DNA from: Bugula neritina
Lineage: Eukaryota > Bryozoa > Gymnolaemata > Cheilostomatida > Bugulidae
Length of the DNA: 64,000 nt
Direction of reading: 5' to 3'
Assembly: GCA_964035545.1 (NCBI GenBank)
Contig: OZ037770.1
Coordinates: 1,066,001 to 1,130,000, forward strand
Under the pieces are notes generated by a model that did no database searches, had not been told where the DNA came from, and worked only from the letters and a program-made list of their open reading frames with translations. Made by a program: the position numbers and the translations under genes. Position 1 is the stretch's first letter. Each line of letters opens with the position of its first letter. This document shows, one piece after another, positions 48,651-64,000 of this stretch.

Positions 48651-48719
48651 GTAAGTTTGCTGTGAAATTCATTTCACATAGAAATGAATTATAAATAGTA
48701 ATTACCCAGGCAACAAGGA

Positions 48720-48845
48720 CTATTGTAAGTTAAGGTCACAGTCTAGAGTCATCGGTTAAAGTCATCAGTTAAGGTTATATATTAAGGTCAAAGGTTAAGA
48801 CTGTAGGTTAAAAAGTCAGAGGTCAAGGTCATAGGTTAAAGTCAT
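48720..48845. repeat. degenerate AGGTCA/GGTTAA minisatellite
   Basis: Imperfect repeats of units like AAGTCATCGGTTAAAGTCAT and AGGTCAAAGGTTAAGAC just after K3 exon 2. Some units resemble nuclear-receptor half-sites (AGGTCA), but this may be chance. Confidence 0.6.
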
Positions 48846-49844
48846 AAAAAATTTGCTGTAATAAGTTAAGCAAATTCTTTAATTGCCTTTAATGTACTAG
48901 TTTTTGTTCGTGGCTTACGCTACTTATTTGTTTTGTAAGACTTCTACACACTGCAGTTGCTGATACAAAAAATTGTTTTTACAAAAACATCACAATTAGT
49001 CTTTGCAAAAAATATAAAAGCATTAATATATATAAATGAAGTATACATGGTGCAATATCTCAAACAGTTTGGTGGTGAGACGGCTTCTGAGACGTGATGA
49101 ATGCAATGGGAACAGTCTGTGGCAGACAGGGAGATGGAGGAGAGTGGCTCCACTAAAGATATGCAGATACATGCCTATCATTCATAAATAACTCGTTGTG
49201 CTTCTGGTGTCAATATTTATGATTTTTGTTGTATAATATTTTAATGCTTTTCTGCTATTTTCAATTATCTTTGCTTATTTTGCTGTTTTGTTTCAGTGTC
49301 ATATATTATACGTATCATACACGTATATAGTAACAATGTCAATAGTATTTTTATTTGCATTTTTTTTTAAAATGAGGCGAATGGACTTTTAAAAGCTGTT
49401 ATATATAGTAGTAGCCTACTAATTGAAAAATATATTATAGATATTGTCTCAGTGTTATACATCATGGCTGTCTCACTGCTTATCTGTCAACACTTATTCT
49501 ATATTCATCTGTTCAAAGCAAACTCAAAAAATATGCTTGTGCAAAAATATTATTTCAACAGTTGAAAAGAAAAGAATCTGTCGAAGTAAAAAAATTATCT
49601 TTTATTTATTAACTTTATAACTCTCATTCATCAAAAATACAGGCAAACAAATTTTGAAGTCAAACAAAATAAAATTCAAGTTCAAAATTACATTAGCTAG
49701 TCAATTAAAGAAAAATGTTTGCTAAAGCCACAAATTACTGGTCTTTACACAAAATTTGATGGTTTCATCCATGTTATATTGTGTCCCATAAAGTTGTATA
49801 TATTGAGTTATTATTCACTCCATTATCTGCTTATTAATATTTTT

Positions 49845-51285
<1,441 letters not shown>

Positions 51286-51290
51286 GATGC

Positions 51291-51334
51291 CAAGTGCTTG
51301 TCAGGTGCTTGTCAGGTGCTTGCCAGGTGCTTAG
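51291..51334 (-). promoter_or_regulatory. tandem 11 bp CAAGCACCTGA repeat in the K4 leader
   Basis: Four units on the minus strand between the TATA box and the ATG. Each contains CACCTG, an E-box-type hexamer. Confidence 0.65.
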
Positions 51335-51349
51335 GGACAGCACAGAGCA

Positions 51350-51361
51350 GGTTTATATATG
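51350..51361 (-). promoter_or_regulatory. TATA box of K4
   Basis: CATATATAAACC on the minus strand, about 65-75 bp upstream of the ATG. Conserved in K5. Confidence 0.55.
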
Positions 51362-51790
51362 CTACCTACTTAGTTAGAACGAGTTGTTAATTGATCAACT
51401 CTATTTATTTTATCAAATCACATATCAAATACACATAAGCTAGAAAATTCTAGTTTTTTAAGTCAACTATAAATGACAGTACAATATATATATATGTGAT
51501 TAGTAATTTTTATTATATATTTTAATTTCTGTATTGTCTATTGTTTTTTTTCAGTTTTTGAAGTGCGGAACTGTAAAACTTATTTGTTCATTTATTTTGT
51601 TGTTCTATTTTGTTTTGTTGTGGTATTTAAAACAATATTGTGAATGTACATAAATTAAAATTTACTTCTTTTGTATGACTATTGTGAGCTGACAACAATA
51701 TTGGCTGCAAAGTGCAACAATAATATATATTACACAATGCATTAAGTGTTTGCTGTAATCATTTGTTGTTTTCCAACCTAAATTATCATT

Positions 51791-53424
51791 TTGCAGTTTA
51801 AAGGTAACCTTTGTTTATCTTATTAAGCCTTACGGAATTAGCTGCTTTTACTTTTAATACTTAAAGAAATCCATTCAATCTATTTTAGGCAATTTCCTTT
51901 TAGTCAAGCAATAATATTTTACTTGATTATATTTTCTATAGCTGGCGACTCCTGGTAAAATAATTTTTGCAAAAACAGTAAACATTCATCTCATAAAGTT
52001 TTTCTGGAATTGTATAAAAAAATGTTATAAAATTGTAAAACTAAATGCTATAATTGTAGCGAAATCTATAAAGATCACAATAACAAAACAATAGAAGCCA
52101 TGCATTCGAAAACTAAATTTATTGAGACTTCACATAAGCTAGGAAAGCTTTTCCCTAATTCATCATAGCTTTTCATGTATACCATCACAGCTATTCTAGC
52201 TATATATTATGCTTTTTCCACATTCATTATGGCTACTACCCATGCAATAGCTAAGCTTTTTGACTGGTATAAAAACCCAGCATTTTTACTTGTATAAAAA
52301 CCCAGCATTTTTATTTATATCTTTACACTCGAGAGTTGCACATGCAACTTGCAACTACATGCACTTATATAACTGATGATGTAACCATTTTCACATTGCT
52401 ATTTTTTTCAGTCTGCAGCAATAAATATTTCTATAATTTAAAAAAACAACAAAAGTGAAGCAATTTTTTTATTTTATTGTTACTTTTTCCATGCATATAT
52501 TATAGGCCATCTCGTGATGTATATGGATAATTATGTTTTCAGATTTCAAGGTTACTTTGATATAGGCTATAATAAACACAATTCACCAAGAATCAGTAAA
52601 CCTCATCTCTAAAAACCACAATGAATAAACTGGAGAACACACTTGCTAAAGTTATTTTTAAAGATCAAGTGTTTCATTATCTATTAATAAGCAAAATTCT
52701 TTTTATTTTGCATGTAAAGCTATTGAACAATGAACGCAATATTTTTTAATGCTTGCAGTAAACAAAAAGATTTTTTAATATTTACAGCTTTAATTTATAG
52801 CAGTGCATTCAGACATGTTATAAAAATGTTAAATGTTGGTCAATTAATTTTGACTGAGCACCAAATCAATAAGGTTTCATTTTAACTCAATGAAATTATT
52901 TTTCTGGCCAAATCAACTATATTAGACTAAAATTTGTGATGGTAAATATGCTCATTAACTTTTATAATATATTTTATTCATTTGATGAGAGGTAAAGTAT
53001 TTTTATAAAAAAAAGATTTTTTCATCTATATATTGTTGAGCGAGGTTTCGTCACAAAAACTGTTTTGGTACGGACTCAGAAGATGATTCAATAAATCTCT
53101 CACATTTATTTAAATCGTAAAAACTATAACAATCAATAATACTATACATACATAATAATGGTGTAAAACTTATATGATACAAATAGCAATTGTTAAAATA
53201 TTAGCAGACATTAGGATATAATATTAAGATATAAAAGCAATAAAACTGCTCATAAAACACATAAAACATCATGTTAAAAATAGGGATAAATGATAATACC
53301 TTTTTAGTAGCTTTGTCACTTAACTTAACAAACACAGTAGGTAGCTCAGCTTAGGCTACATGAGTGACTGCCTTTTTGGAGTTTCTATGCTGCCTTAAAT
53401 ACCAGAGCAATCACTGTAGCTTCG
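51791..53424. other. intergenic, nothing recognised
   Basis: AT-rich, no supported ORF or RNA gene. Confidence 0.4.
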
Positions 53425-53850
53425 CCACTAACTATAGATGAGTTGTACTGGTGTTGGTTTTCGTAACTTTATTTTTACGTATTCCAACTGCCATAAGAAA
53501 CTATAAAAGTAGGTTAATATATACAATTATAATAGGTTTTTAAAACAAAACGAACAACAATTATTTATGACATTGTAAAGTATTCAAACATATATGCGGA
53601 TTTTAGATTAATCACCTCTTGCCTTCTTTTAGTGGCTAGCTAGGGTGAGTTTGACTCTAGGAAATGACATTGTAGGTCTACTAAAAATATTAAAGTTTAT
53701 AATAAAAATGACAACAAATGATAACTGCCATAGACAAAGTTAATTAATTATCAGTTAAGACAAGTATTAGTGCATATTGTAACATAAACAAAGATTGAAC
53801 TTGTATTAAAAGTTGACTTGAATTATTAGTTGCAGTAAATTACTGATATG
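53425..53850. repeat. dispersed repeat, copy 2
   Basis: Same-orientation match to 38037-38455. Non-coding. Confidence 0.65.
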
Positions 53851-54202
53851 AGTAAAAGTAAAACTTTAAGCTACAAATTAGGATTCTATCCTGTGACAAT
53901 CTGATCAATAACTGGAGAGCCTGTCTTAAGAAATTGTAATTTTATGAGAAATCTATTATAAAGTAAACACATAGCTATGAATTTTATCATGAACCGACCA
54001 CACCGGTATTTCAAACTTGTTAAACTCCTAAACATGTTAAATAAACCAAATATTTATTATTTAGTTGAAATAGATAAACAATACTTAAGGAAAGCTTCAA
54101 ATCATACAAATACTGAAAAACAAAACTAACCTGTGCCTCTTGAAGTTAATTCCAATTCAAATTCATTTATATTTTGCTAATTATATCATTAAAATTTATT
54201 GT

Positions 54203-54334
54203 TATTTATGCGATGGAACTTGCATTGCTAGCGGCTACTATTCTACTAACTGTAGGGTCAACGTCTGCACTGAAACATCCGGGCTGCCAAGACGTAAAGC
54301 TACAGCCAATGGGCGAGGGCGTGCTGTTATCTAA
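54203..54334 (+). other. short Cys-rich open frame, uncertain
   Basis: The frame encodes CDGTCIASGYYSTNC then RVNVC and a basic tail, ending TAA 54332-54334. There is no ATG and no clear acceptor close to it, and the CC pair of the knottin genes is absent. The local sequence is richer in CG than its surroundings. Confidence 0.25.
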
Positions 54335-54414
54335 TTAATGAATTGACAACTATTGCAGTCGTTGCGTTGCGTATATAGGCAAGAATCACGTGACGTGATC
54401 ATCTATTTGAGTAG

Positions 54415-54437
54415 AACGTTGCGCTAAGCGCAACGTT
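54415..54437. repeat. near-perfect 23 bp palindrome AACGTTGCGC/GCGCAACGTT
   Basis: Two 10 bp arms around a 3-base centre, preceded by ATCACGTGACGTGAT at about 54385-54399. CpG-rich in an otherwise AT-rich region. Confidence 0.6.
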
Positions 54438-54439
54438 GA

Positions 54440-56019
54440 ATGCTTAATAAACTGTTGGATATTCATTCCGTTATTCTGCTTTTACAACTTGAAATAATTA
54501 TGTTCTAGAGTATATGTGATAACTTTACAATCACAGAGAAAAGGTAATCAAATTATTAGTAACAATTATAGGGTCACCTAATAAGGGGACACATGCGATG
54601 ACCTCACAAAGGAAGCTGACTTCAACAAAGGTGGTGGTTAGGTTTTATCTATTATTAGGCAGCTGACTGCTGCATAGGAGAATAAACTATCTAATATTCT
54701 CTTTAAAAGGCTAAAAATAAAAGTTCAACAATCCAGCGGTATTTGTAACAAAGGCCATATGTTAACTCTTTGTTTAATTCTTTACATATATTATAGTAAC
54801 ATAATTTATTGTATACCCTTGCATTGGTTATATAATTATTAGCTTTTTTAAATTTGCAGCATGGTTCATCAAGCTTTTATATAGCTGCAAATAATTTATA
54901 TAACATGTGCTCTGAAAAAGCATTCAAATATCAAAAATTGTTAAAATTCTCCGATATCATATTTGTCAAAATCTTTAGATGCTATAATATTTCTTTTCAA
55001 AAGATTTGCATTTATTTATAACTATAATAAATAGCAACAAAAGCCTGTTGAATTAAATCATGTATCTACTGTGACATATTATAGGTTCTTACTTTTTTTA
55101 AGCTTTACCTTGTAATAGCCTACTGTTATTACGGTTGGTTGTCACATGAAGCTTAATGAGTTTAAAAAATAGTTGCCATGGTAATTTTTATTACTGTTAG
55201 TTATGAGCGATAATTATTCCACCAAATTTCAATGTTGTTCAAAAGCTGTCTATATTCTAGCTTATGGGCTATATATTAATTAATTGTTTGTAAAAGTATG
55301 AAATTTTTAGATAGATACAGGGTTTTTTGCCTTTCTGATAAAAGAGGTACATTTATTGTATTTTTGTACCATTATAATATATATGAAGTGCAAATTTTTT
55401 CAACATTTTTAGGTTGAGCATACAATTCTTTGTTTGCAACACTTAACGTTGATTAACAATATTACTTTATATTACACTAAATATGCTCATTATGAATTTA
55501 AATTACTTTATAACTGTTGATTTTTGTTTCATTTTTCAAGTGGGTCTATAAAACACAATTTGTCACATTTGTTTTAATAGCATTCTATTTTTTAAAGGCA
55601 GTTATTATTTAATTGTGTACTATAACTGGCACAATTATAGCGTTTCCTGTTGGTATCCGTTCTGCTATTGTACTGCAAAGTCTGCTGCTTTGTTTTATCT
55701 AGTCACTTTATTTTATTTTATTTGTAGTTTATTATTTATTCAAACAATAGTTGGCATAATATTTCAACGATTTTTGTGAATTGAGACAATTTTGATACAA
55801 TTTGACTGAAAGAAAAATGCAAAATATGCTTATTTAATGCAATATGCTTATAATTCAATACGGTTATAATAGTTATGATATAAAATTCTTTAAGATAACT
55901 ATAACATGTTATAGATAGTGCCTAAATACATTAACTTCATGCATTAATTTTAGTTGTTATATATATATATATATATATATAAAAAGTGAAATATATTATT
56001 GCTATATTATGTTGCTGCA
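54440..56019. other. intergenic, nothing recognised
   Basis: AT-rich, with a short (TA)n near 55960-55980. No gene seen. Confidence 0.4.
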
Positions 56020-56600
56020 CAGTAGAGAAAATATTAGTATACACAATAATCAAAATATTTCATAAGAACAGAAAATATATGTGCAGGTATACAGCAGCAA
56101 TATCCTGTTATATCTTGTTATGCTCATGCAAATGTTCAACTTTAATAGTGAATATTACACACCAGCATAATACACATGCATATTACACACAAATTATTCA
56201 CAACAGCTATTGCAGTTATTAGCGTAAAACAAAAAAATGTTTTGAATTATTAAATTATTTTGAGTATCGGGCTCATTTTTTATTATAGGTTCTATTTGTT
56301 TAAATATGTTTTTAAAAAAAATATGCCAAATGTGTACAATTTCATTTTTTACAAAGCTAGTTTCTTTGTAATGTATTTTAAAATTACGATTTATGTCATC
56401 TTTCAGTTTTCTTTTATTTCTTTTACTTGGTTGTTTTAAAATCTTGTCTCTTTACCAAAAAATTAAAATACATTTTGAAGATGCATCCTAGCTCAAAATG
56501 TATTTCAATTTTTCAGCAGCTAAAGTTCATTAAAGTTGATTTACAGTACCAATATCATGATGACTGCAGGTATTGGTACTTTAGGCTTTTAGGGATATCC
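56020..56600. repeat. duplicated non-coding block (second copy at 59290-59880)
   Basis: Shared stretches such as GAATTATTAAATTATTTTGA and TCTATTTGTTTA show that this block recurs on the other side of K5. Confidence 0.7.
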
Positions 56601-57474
56601 TTAAGAAAGCCCCTAATACCTTTTTGCAAAAAATATAAAATATATATATATATATAAAATCACTATTATATATAAATGAAGTACATTGTTTCATGTCTCT
56701 AACAGCTTGGTGGCTTCTGAGACGTGATGAATGCAATGGGAATGGTCTGTGGCAGACAGGGAGATGGAGGAGAGTGGCTCCTCTAAAGATATGCAGACAC
56801 ATGCCTATCATTCATACATAACTCGTTGTGCTTCTGGTGTCAATATTTATGTTTCTTGTTATATAATATTTTACTGCTTTTCTGCTATATTCAATTATCT
56901 TTGCTTACTTTGCTGTTCTGTTTCAGAGTTATATATTATACATATCATACATGTATAGTGACAATATCATTAGTATTTTTATTTGCAGTTTTTTTTAAAT
57001 GAGGCGAATGGACTTTTAAAAGCTGTTAATAGCCTACTAATTGAAAGATATATTATAGATATTGTCTCGATCAGTGCTATACATTATGACTATCTTACTG
57101 CTTATCTGTCAACACTCTTTCTATATTCATCTGTTCTTCAAAGCAAACTCAAAAATATATGCTTTGTGCAAAAAAATTATTTCAACAGCTGGAAAGAAAA
57201 GAATCTGTCGAAGTTGAAAAATTGTCTTTTATTTATTAACAACTTAACTTAAACTTTCATTCATCAAAAATACATAAAAATAATTTTTGAATTTAAATAA
57301 AATAAAATTCAAGTTCAAAATTACATTAGCTAATTACTTAAACAAAAATGTTTGCTAAAGCCATAAATTACTGGTCTTTACAGAAAACTTTTATGGTTTC
57401 ATCCGTGTTGTATTGTCTCCAATGAAGTTGTATTGAGTTATTATTCACTTTATTGTGAGTTTACTGATAGTCAC

Positions 57475-58696
<1,222 letters not shown>

Positions 58697-58701
58697 GATG
58701 C

Positions 58702-58787
58702 CAAGTGCTTGTCAGGTGCTTGTCAAGTGCTTGTCAGGTGCTTGTTAGGTGCTTGTCAGGTGCTTGTCAGGTGCTTGTCAGGTGTCT
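58702..58787 (-). promoter_or_regulatory. tandem 11 bp CAAGCACCTGA repeat in the K5 leader
   Basis: About eight units on the minus strand (four in K4), starting just upstream of the ATG. Confidence 0.65.
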
Positions 58788-58807
58788 AGTGACACTATAT
58801 AGAGCTG

Positions 58808-58820
58808 GTTTTATATATGC
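58808..58820 (-). promoter_or_regulatory. TATA box of K5
   Basis: GCATATATAAAAC on the minus strand, upstream of the CACCTG array, as in K4. Confidence 0.55.
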
Positions 58821-59289
58821 TACCTACTTAGTTAGAACGAGTTGTTAATTGGTCAACTATATTTATTTTATCCAATCGCATATCAAATACACTTAAGGTA
58901 GAACATTCCAATATTTTAAATCAACTATAAATAACAATATGTGATTATAGTAATGTTTATAAAATTAATTCTATTATATTTCTCAATTTCTGTATATTGT
59001 TTATTGTTTTTTTCAGGTTTTTAAGTGTCAAATTGTAAAACATATTTGTTCATCTATTTTGTTGCTCATTTTTGTTCTGTTGTGGTATTCAAAATAATAT
59101 TGTGAATGTACATAAATTAGAATTTGATATTTTTGTATGACGATTGTAAATTGACAACAATATTGGCTGCAAAGTGCAATAATAATCTATATTACAGAAT
59201 ACAATAATTAATGTTTGTTGTAATCATTTGTTGGTTTCCAACCCAAATTATCATTTTATGGTTCAAAGTATTAGTATATACATGACAAC

Positions 59290-59880
59290 AATAAAAATAT
59301 TTTAAAAGAACAAAAATTATATATAAGCGCAAGTAGTATAGCAATATCCTGTTATATTTTTATGAAACTCATGCCAATGCAATTTATGTGATTATAGCAA
59401 CTTTAGAATTGAATATTATAGATGCACAACAGATATTGCAGTTATTAGCATAAAACAAACAAAATATTCTGAATTATTAAATTATTTTGAGTAGCGGGTT
59501 CATCTTTTATTATAGGGTCTATTTGTTTATAAATATGTTTTTAAAAAAGATATGCCAAACGGGTACAATTTCCTTTTTGTACAAAGTCAATTTCTTTGTA
59601 ATATATTTTAAAATTACGCTTCATGTTATATTTTAGTTTTTTTACTTCAAATGCTAAGTTGGTTGTTTCAAAATTTTGTCTTTTTACCAAAGAATTGAAA
59701 TAACTTTTGAGGATGCATCCTCAAAAGTTATTATTCAATTCTTTAGCAACTGAAACACATTAAAGTTGATTTACAATATATAAATCTTATGATGAATGCA
59801 GTGCGGACCAGGTATTAGTACTTTAAGCTTATTTTAGGGATATTCTTATGGGAGCCCCTATAGTATTATATGAGATTTTT
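59290..59880. repeat. duplicated non-coding block, copy of 56020-56600
   Basis: See 56020-56600. It also contains the short inverted pair TAACTTTTGAGGATGCATCC / TCAAAAGTTA near 59702-59730. Confidence 0.7.
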
Positions 59881-60124
59881 TGGTTTGTCCCAGATCTGAG
59901 ATAGATGGAATTGGGAGCTTCAAGCAAAGACGTATTTGCAGTTGCTATCAACTGCCAATCTTTTAAGTTCTACTTATGGCTTTAAACTACGACTTGAATG
60001 ATATTGGCTTCTAACAAAGTATACATGGCACACTATATATAGGCTAGCACTCGAACTGCTTTGCTATACGACAGTTCTTTTTAATTGTAAGCCAATCAAA
60101 AGCCTGCAATATTGAACTGGTTGC

Positions 60125-60132
60125 ATATAAAA
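60125..60132 (+). promoter_or_regulatory. TATA box of K6
   Basis: ATATAAAA about 95 bp upstream of the ATG. GACAAGCACTTGCTT follows at about 60195-60209, a variant of the CACCTG-type motif. Confidence 0.5.
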
Positions 60133-60224
60133 GAAAGCATGATGTTCAACTATTTATGTTGCTGTGACATCGGTAAACCTCTTACCAGTCACTTGACAAG
60201 CACTTGCTTACACTAGGCAGTAAG

Positions 60225-61228
60225 ATGAAGTACCTGCTTCTAGGGACACTATTTCTTACACACAATCTCCTGGCTACCCATGCATTTGGTAAGTTGACTG
60301 TAGATTTTATTGACCTCTGCTTTGATTTCTGAATTTTCAGGCTATAACCACACTTTTGATTATGTTGCAGTTCCTTTGAAAATATTTCAAGTGACCGATC
60401 CCTCTTCCTATGAGGAGAATGATCATGGTCTTGACATGCTGTACGTTATATAAGTTATATATACTATATTATAGCAGATTTTTTTCAAAGTGTTTTTGAA
60501 AAGTTTAACACTCAATCAACTTCATCAGCTTAAATTTTGATATACATAGCAGCTCATAAAGAGTATTAATATAACATGCCAAATATTTTCTGCCATTCAT
60601 ATTATTTCAAAGAAGTGATACATTAAACAATGTAATTTAATACATCTCCTAATGTGTTAGCTAAGTTATATTAAATGAATGCGTATTAAATATATTAATA
60701 ACTGAATTTAATTGTTAAGTATGTTTGAAATAAATTTGCTCAAAAAAAACTTTTCATTACCAGGAAAAGTTACCTATTTGGTTCAAAGAATTTAAACAAA
60801 CGAAACTATTATGGCTGCAAAGGAAGATGGGGTAAGCTTTTGAATTTGAATAGACACAGATTTCGAAATGACTAGTTTTAATGATATGTCATATGAATAG
60901 TTGACCTAATAACTAAATATCTAACACTGTGGTCTAGTAATTAGAAGACTGGACAGAGTATAAGGCTCGAATTGCGACGTGAATTAAGATCATTATTGCT
61001 CATGAAGCCTACTTAAATACAATCTTAGTCTGTTTGGAGACCTAAATTCTGCCAAATAATCATAAAAACCTCATTTTTTTTATTCTGTTTACTTAAAGCA
61101 ACCAGTCTTTTACAACACTTGTTTCATGATTATTTATAGAAAGCTGTCATTATAAATACGAGTGCTGTGAGAAAGGATCAATCTGTACTGGTTACGGGGC
61201 GTGTAACCTCCCGTCTCCTTCCTCATAG
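60225..61228 (+). CDS. K6: secreted knottin-like peptide precursor
   Basis: Exons: 60225-60288, 60341-60440, 60764-60831, 61140-61228 (stop 61226-61228); phases 1, 2, 1; 106 residues. Signal peptide MKYLLLGTLFLTHNLLATHA. The propeptide of about 33 residues has a Glu/Asp-rich end (SSYEENDHGLDM). Exon 3 gives LNKR followed by NYYGC. Exon 4 gives the other cysteines. Spacing C-x7-C-x5-CC-x5-C-x5-C is a six-cysteine cystine knot. Exons 3 and 4 have the same lengths (68 and 89 bp) as in K4 and K5, although the peptide sequences differ outside the cysteines. Opposite strand to K4/K5, so the cluster has been rearranged. Confidence 0.82.
60928..61040 (+). mobile_element. possible decayed tRNA-derived repeat in K6 intron 3
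   Basis: TGTGGTCTAGTAATTAGAAG and GGCTCGAATTGC resemble the A and B boxes of SINE family B. The body is not recognisable. Confidence 0.3.
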
Positions 61229-62971
61229 AAACTGAGACTTGTGAACACCTACTTCAATTCAACCAGTTCAAAATTTGTTTTTTACTGCATTGCATTTTAA
61301 CGCTCAGCAGAATAGGTTTATATAAAATCATCATTAGAAATGTATTCAGTCATTTAGCTTATTTGCAGTGACTTTTAAATCATTGTTATATCCCTTGTTT
61401 GAAATGCTCTCCTTTTGGTATATATGCATGTGACAGGCTATAAAAATGATGAATAAAATGTTGCTTATTGACAGCATACATCTTTTTGATTTTACAATTA
61501 TTCTTTCAGCTGGGAATCTTGAAGTTACTTTCATAAAACACAATTGTCCATTTTATTCCATATAAGATAAAGAGATGCTGATATACATATACATGCAGAT
61601 ATAAATAAATGTGATTATATAAATACTTTTAATTGATTTTGGGAATAATATTTCTTTGTAAAATATATTTTAAATCTAAACCTGCAATAAAAAATACAAT
61701 TTTGTAGCCAATTGAATTGTAACATATAATATTGTCAGTTAATGATTAAAGTTTTCTTCTCCTGCTCACAATTTAGTGAAGTAGGGCAACTCCAACCTCA
61801 TAACTAATTTATCTCAACCAGTACACAATAGATCATGCTATATGATATCTTTAGGTATTTAAGACATTGAGCTGTTTAGATTCTGCATGTTTTTTTTTAA
61901 GTAAAATACATACATATAAGCTGCAATAAATATTAGATGGTAAAAATTTGACTTGGAACAAAATTTTGATATTATATATACATTTGAGCATATATTGGCA
62001 TAGTTTAATATAAAGTTATTAATATATACATAATATAACCAATTGTTTTAAATTTCATAAAAACTTGTCTCAGATGCTCAACAGAATTTAACAGTTGAAT
62101 AAAATTTAAAAATAATTAAAAAGAAAACATACAGAATAAATTTATAGTATTTGGTTAGCAAAAGTTGATTAAAAATCATAATGTTTCTGTATAAAGATAG
62201 GATAACTTTAAAGATTAGTATGTGATTGTAAGGAACAAAATTCGACTCAAACTTATATCCATCAAATGACTTGGCTATCGTTCTCAAGCAGTTGATTGAA
62301 CAATATCAGTAGCAGCATTATCTGCAGTAACACATCTTGAACTAAAAAAGCGCAATAATTGTTTTAAGTATTGCTAAAAGCGCTCCACTTTGCAAAATCA
62401 ACTTGGAGATTTTTTCAACTTGTGATAATACTGTAACTAGGAAACATGACACGATGCTGCACTAGTAAACAATGAAAGTATTGAAGTTTATTTCTACTCT
62501 CTACATCACCCAGTTTGTTTATGTGAGATAAATTTATCAACGTAATGTTATATGATAATTTTTCATCTCAAATAATTTTAGAATTATATATTTGCAAAAA
62601 ATTCTTTGAATATATAATTCATTTAATTCAAACCTAAAATTCAACTCCTATTAGCAAATCAAAAGATATATAGCATAAAAGTTAATTCAATAATATTTTT
62701 GTTGATCAAACTCATGTCATTGAATAATTATATAGGCTACCGGATGGAGTAAGATAACTCCAACATTATTATCTTATCTCACAGTCATCAGTCATTTTAC
62801 ATGCTATAATTATATTAGATCATCTAAGTTTTATTTTTATTTTGGCAGTTTCTATTTAGTGTTTGCATCAGCAACAGTGACTTTAACTAGAATTGAGCAA
62901 TCATGATTCACAACCTGCAAGCACCTGCAAGCACTTGAAAGCATCTGAAAGCAGCCTGCAAAAACATCAAA
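61229..62971. other. intergenic between K6 and K7
   Basis: AT-rich without supported ORFs. CTGCAAGCACCTGCAAGCAC at about 62917-62936 lies in the K7 upstream region. Confidence 0.45.
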
Positions 62972-64000
62972 ATGCTAAAAACCTTGCTGCTGATTGCACT
63001 ATTTGTTGCATCAATCATTCATGACTTTACAAAACAAGATCTACCAGGTAAAGTTTAGCCGATATATTAAGCTCTGTAATATCTAATATATCATGATAAA
63101 AATAATTTAAAAGTACCATATAATATGTTGTTATTAAATAAACTTTTTGTCATTTAATCACTTAAACTATAACTAATAATAATTGTTTTTTATACAGATG
63201 AAAATATCACAGCTTTTGGTGTTGGAAGGAAAGAAAATAAAGTTGCTTTGATGAAACTGCTGCAGAGGAGCAGGTGAGCTTGTTTAAATAAAACTCTACA
63301 TTAACTTTACAAAACTTTTAACAAAGCATTAGTCTTATATTTGGGCAAGATATAATTTTGAAGACCATTAATTTTATTTATGCTAAAACTCTAAAAATTG
63401 AAGGTCAAACGTAAATAATTGAATTATGTAACTTTTACTTAGACACTTGAGGCATAGTTTCATGGCAACTATGTTTAGATAAATAAGACAATATAAACTT
63501 GTTAATTTTTGTCAACACTATCTAAAAAGTAGGATTGTTTCTTATTACGCAAGCAACTATCATTTTATTCTAAATTCTTATTTTGATAGAAAGAAGTATA
63601 TAGCAAATAAGACAAGACGAAGCTGTCTGGGTCAAGGTAAGTTTATATATCCTGCTTAAAAAATTGTTTTCATTTTGCAAAAAAGACAGCAACAATAATT
63701 AATTCACTGCAAATTAATTGATAAGTACCCTTTTTATTATTAAACTAGCAAATATATCTCAATATAGTTTATATCATACTCTTCCCAGACCAACGCTTTC
63801 TTGGTTGGGAACTTTTAAAATTAAGAAAAACTTTTTAGGAATTTTCTTTTTTGTAAATATAATAAAACATGTTGCAGAGTTGACTATAATTGGATGCATC
63901 TGACTAATTAAAAAGTTTAACGTTTTATTTCTTATTATAAAAACAAAAATGTTTGTCCCAGGCTGGCTTGGCAACTTTTGCAAATATGTTTTTGAGATGA
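62972..64000 (+). CDS. K7: secreted knottin-like peptide precursor, 3' end outside window
   Basis: Exons: 62972-63047, 63198-63273, 63590-63636, and 63962 to beyond the window edge; phases 1, 2, 1 as in the sister genes. Signal peptide-like MLKTLLLIALFVASIIHDF. Propeptide basic rather than acidic. Exon 3 gives a KTRR cleavage site followed by the first Cys. The visible part of exon 4 gives the second Cys (spacing x9) and continues open to base 64000. The CC pair and last two cysteines are not visible, so membership rests on exon plan, phases and position. Confidence 0.65.

Noticed and set aside
49080-49150. Possible further hammerhead (GTGATGA...GGAAC) here and at 56710-56780
   Set aside because: The first core base is G instead of C, GAA is not placed after a stem II, and no stem I partner is visible.

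Overview
This 64 kb window is AT-rich nuclear DNA of an invertebrate animal. Small coding exons are separated by GT-AG introns of about 100 to 1,500 bases, the housekeeping genes are animal-type (GCLC, RCAN), and there are many transposons and long (TA)n arrays. I cannot fix the phylum. A sponge is one possibility, because sponges are known to make cystine-knot peptides, but this is only a hint.

1-12.1 kb, plus strand: the last nine exons of a glutamate-cysteine ligase catalytic subunit gene; a complete four-exon calcipressin/RCAN gene whose second intron holds a 950 bp (AGT)n-type array; and a small three-exon gene ending in a CAAX-type prenylation box. tRNA-derived SINEs and a hAT-like MITE lie between and inside these genes.

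14.4-25.8 kb, minus strand: two paralogous type II membrane glycosyltransferases of family GT11 (alpha-1,2-fucosyltransferase-like). They share one phase-1 intron position just before the catalytic domain. The first has a mucin-like stem made of a 24-residue repeat with four N-glycosylation sequons per unit. Between them, among (TA)n arrays, is a sequence that fits a complete type I hammerhead ribozyme.

26.3-33.6 kb: a complete 7.3 kb Mutator-like (MULE) transposon with ~0.8 kb inverted ends, a perfect 9 bp target-site duplication and a FLYWCH/MULE transposase. Nested in it are a foldback element and a small Penelope-like element. The latter carries a GIY-YIG endonuclease remnant between inverted arms, each with a hammerhead ribozyme.

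33.6-40.5 kb: mostly non-coding, with foldback elements, a minisatellite related to the MULE ends, SINE pieces and a 370 bp (TA)n array.

40.5-64 kb: the most interesting part, a cluster of seven genes (K1-K7, both strands) for small secreted cysteine-rich peptides. The four complete genes and K2 (once its insertion is discounted) share one plan of four exons with intron phases 1, 2, 1: signal peptide; acidic propeptide; exon with a dibasic Lys/Arg site and the first cysteine; exon with the other cysteines in a C...C...CC...C...C cystine-knot (knottin) spacing. K1 has an eight-cysteine CxC...CxC version. K2 is broken by a foldback insertion, K3 keeps only the signal and propeptide exons, K4 and K5 are a recent segmental duplication, and K7 runs off the window. 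The 5' flanks of most of them share an AGCACCTG (E-box-like) motif, which is a tandem repeat in K4 and K5. The genes look like a co-regulated, fast-evolving secreted peptide family of unknown function (venom-like, antimicrobial or signalling).
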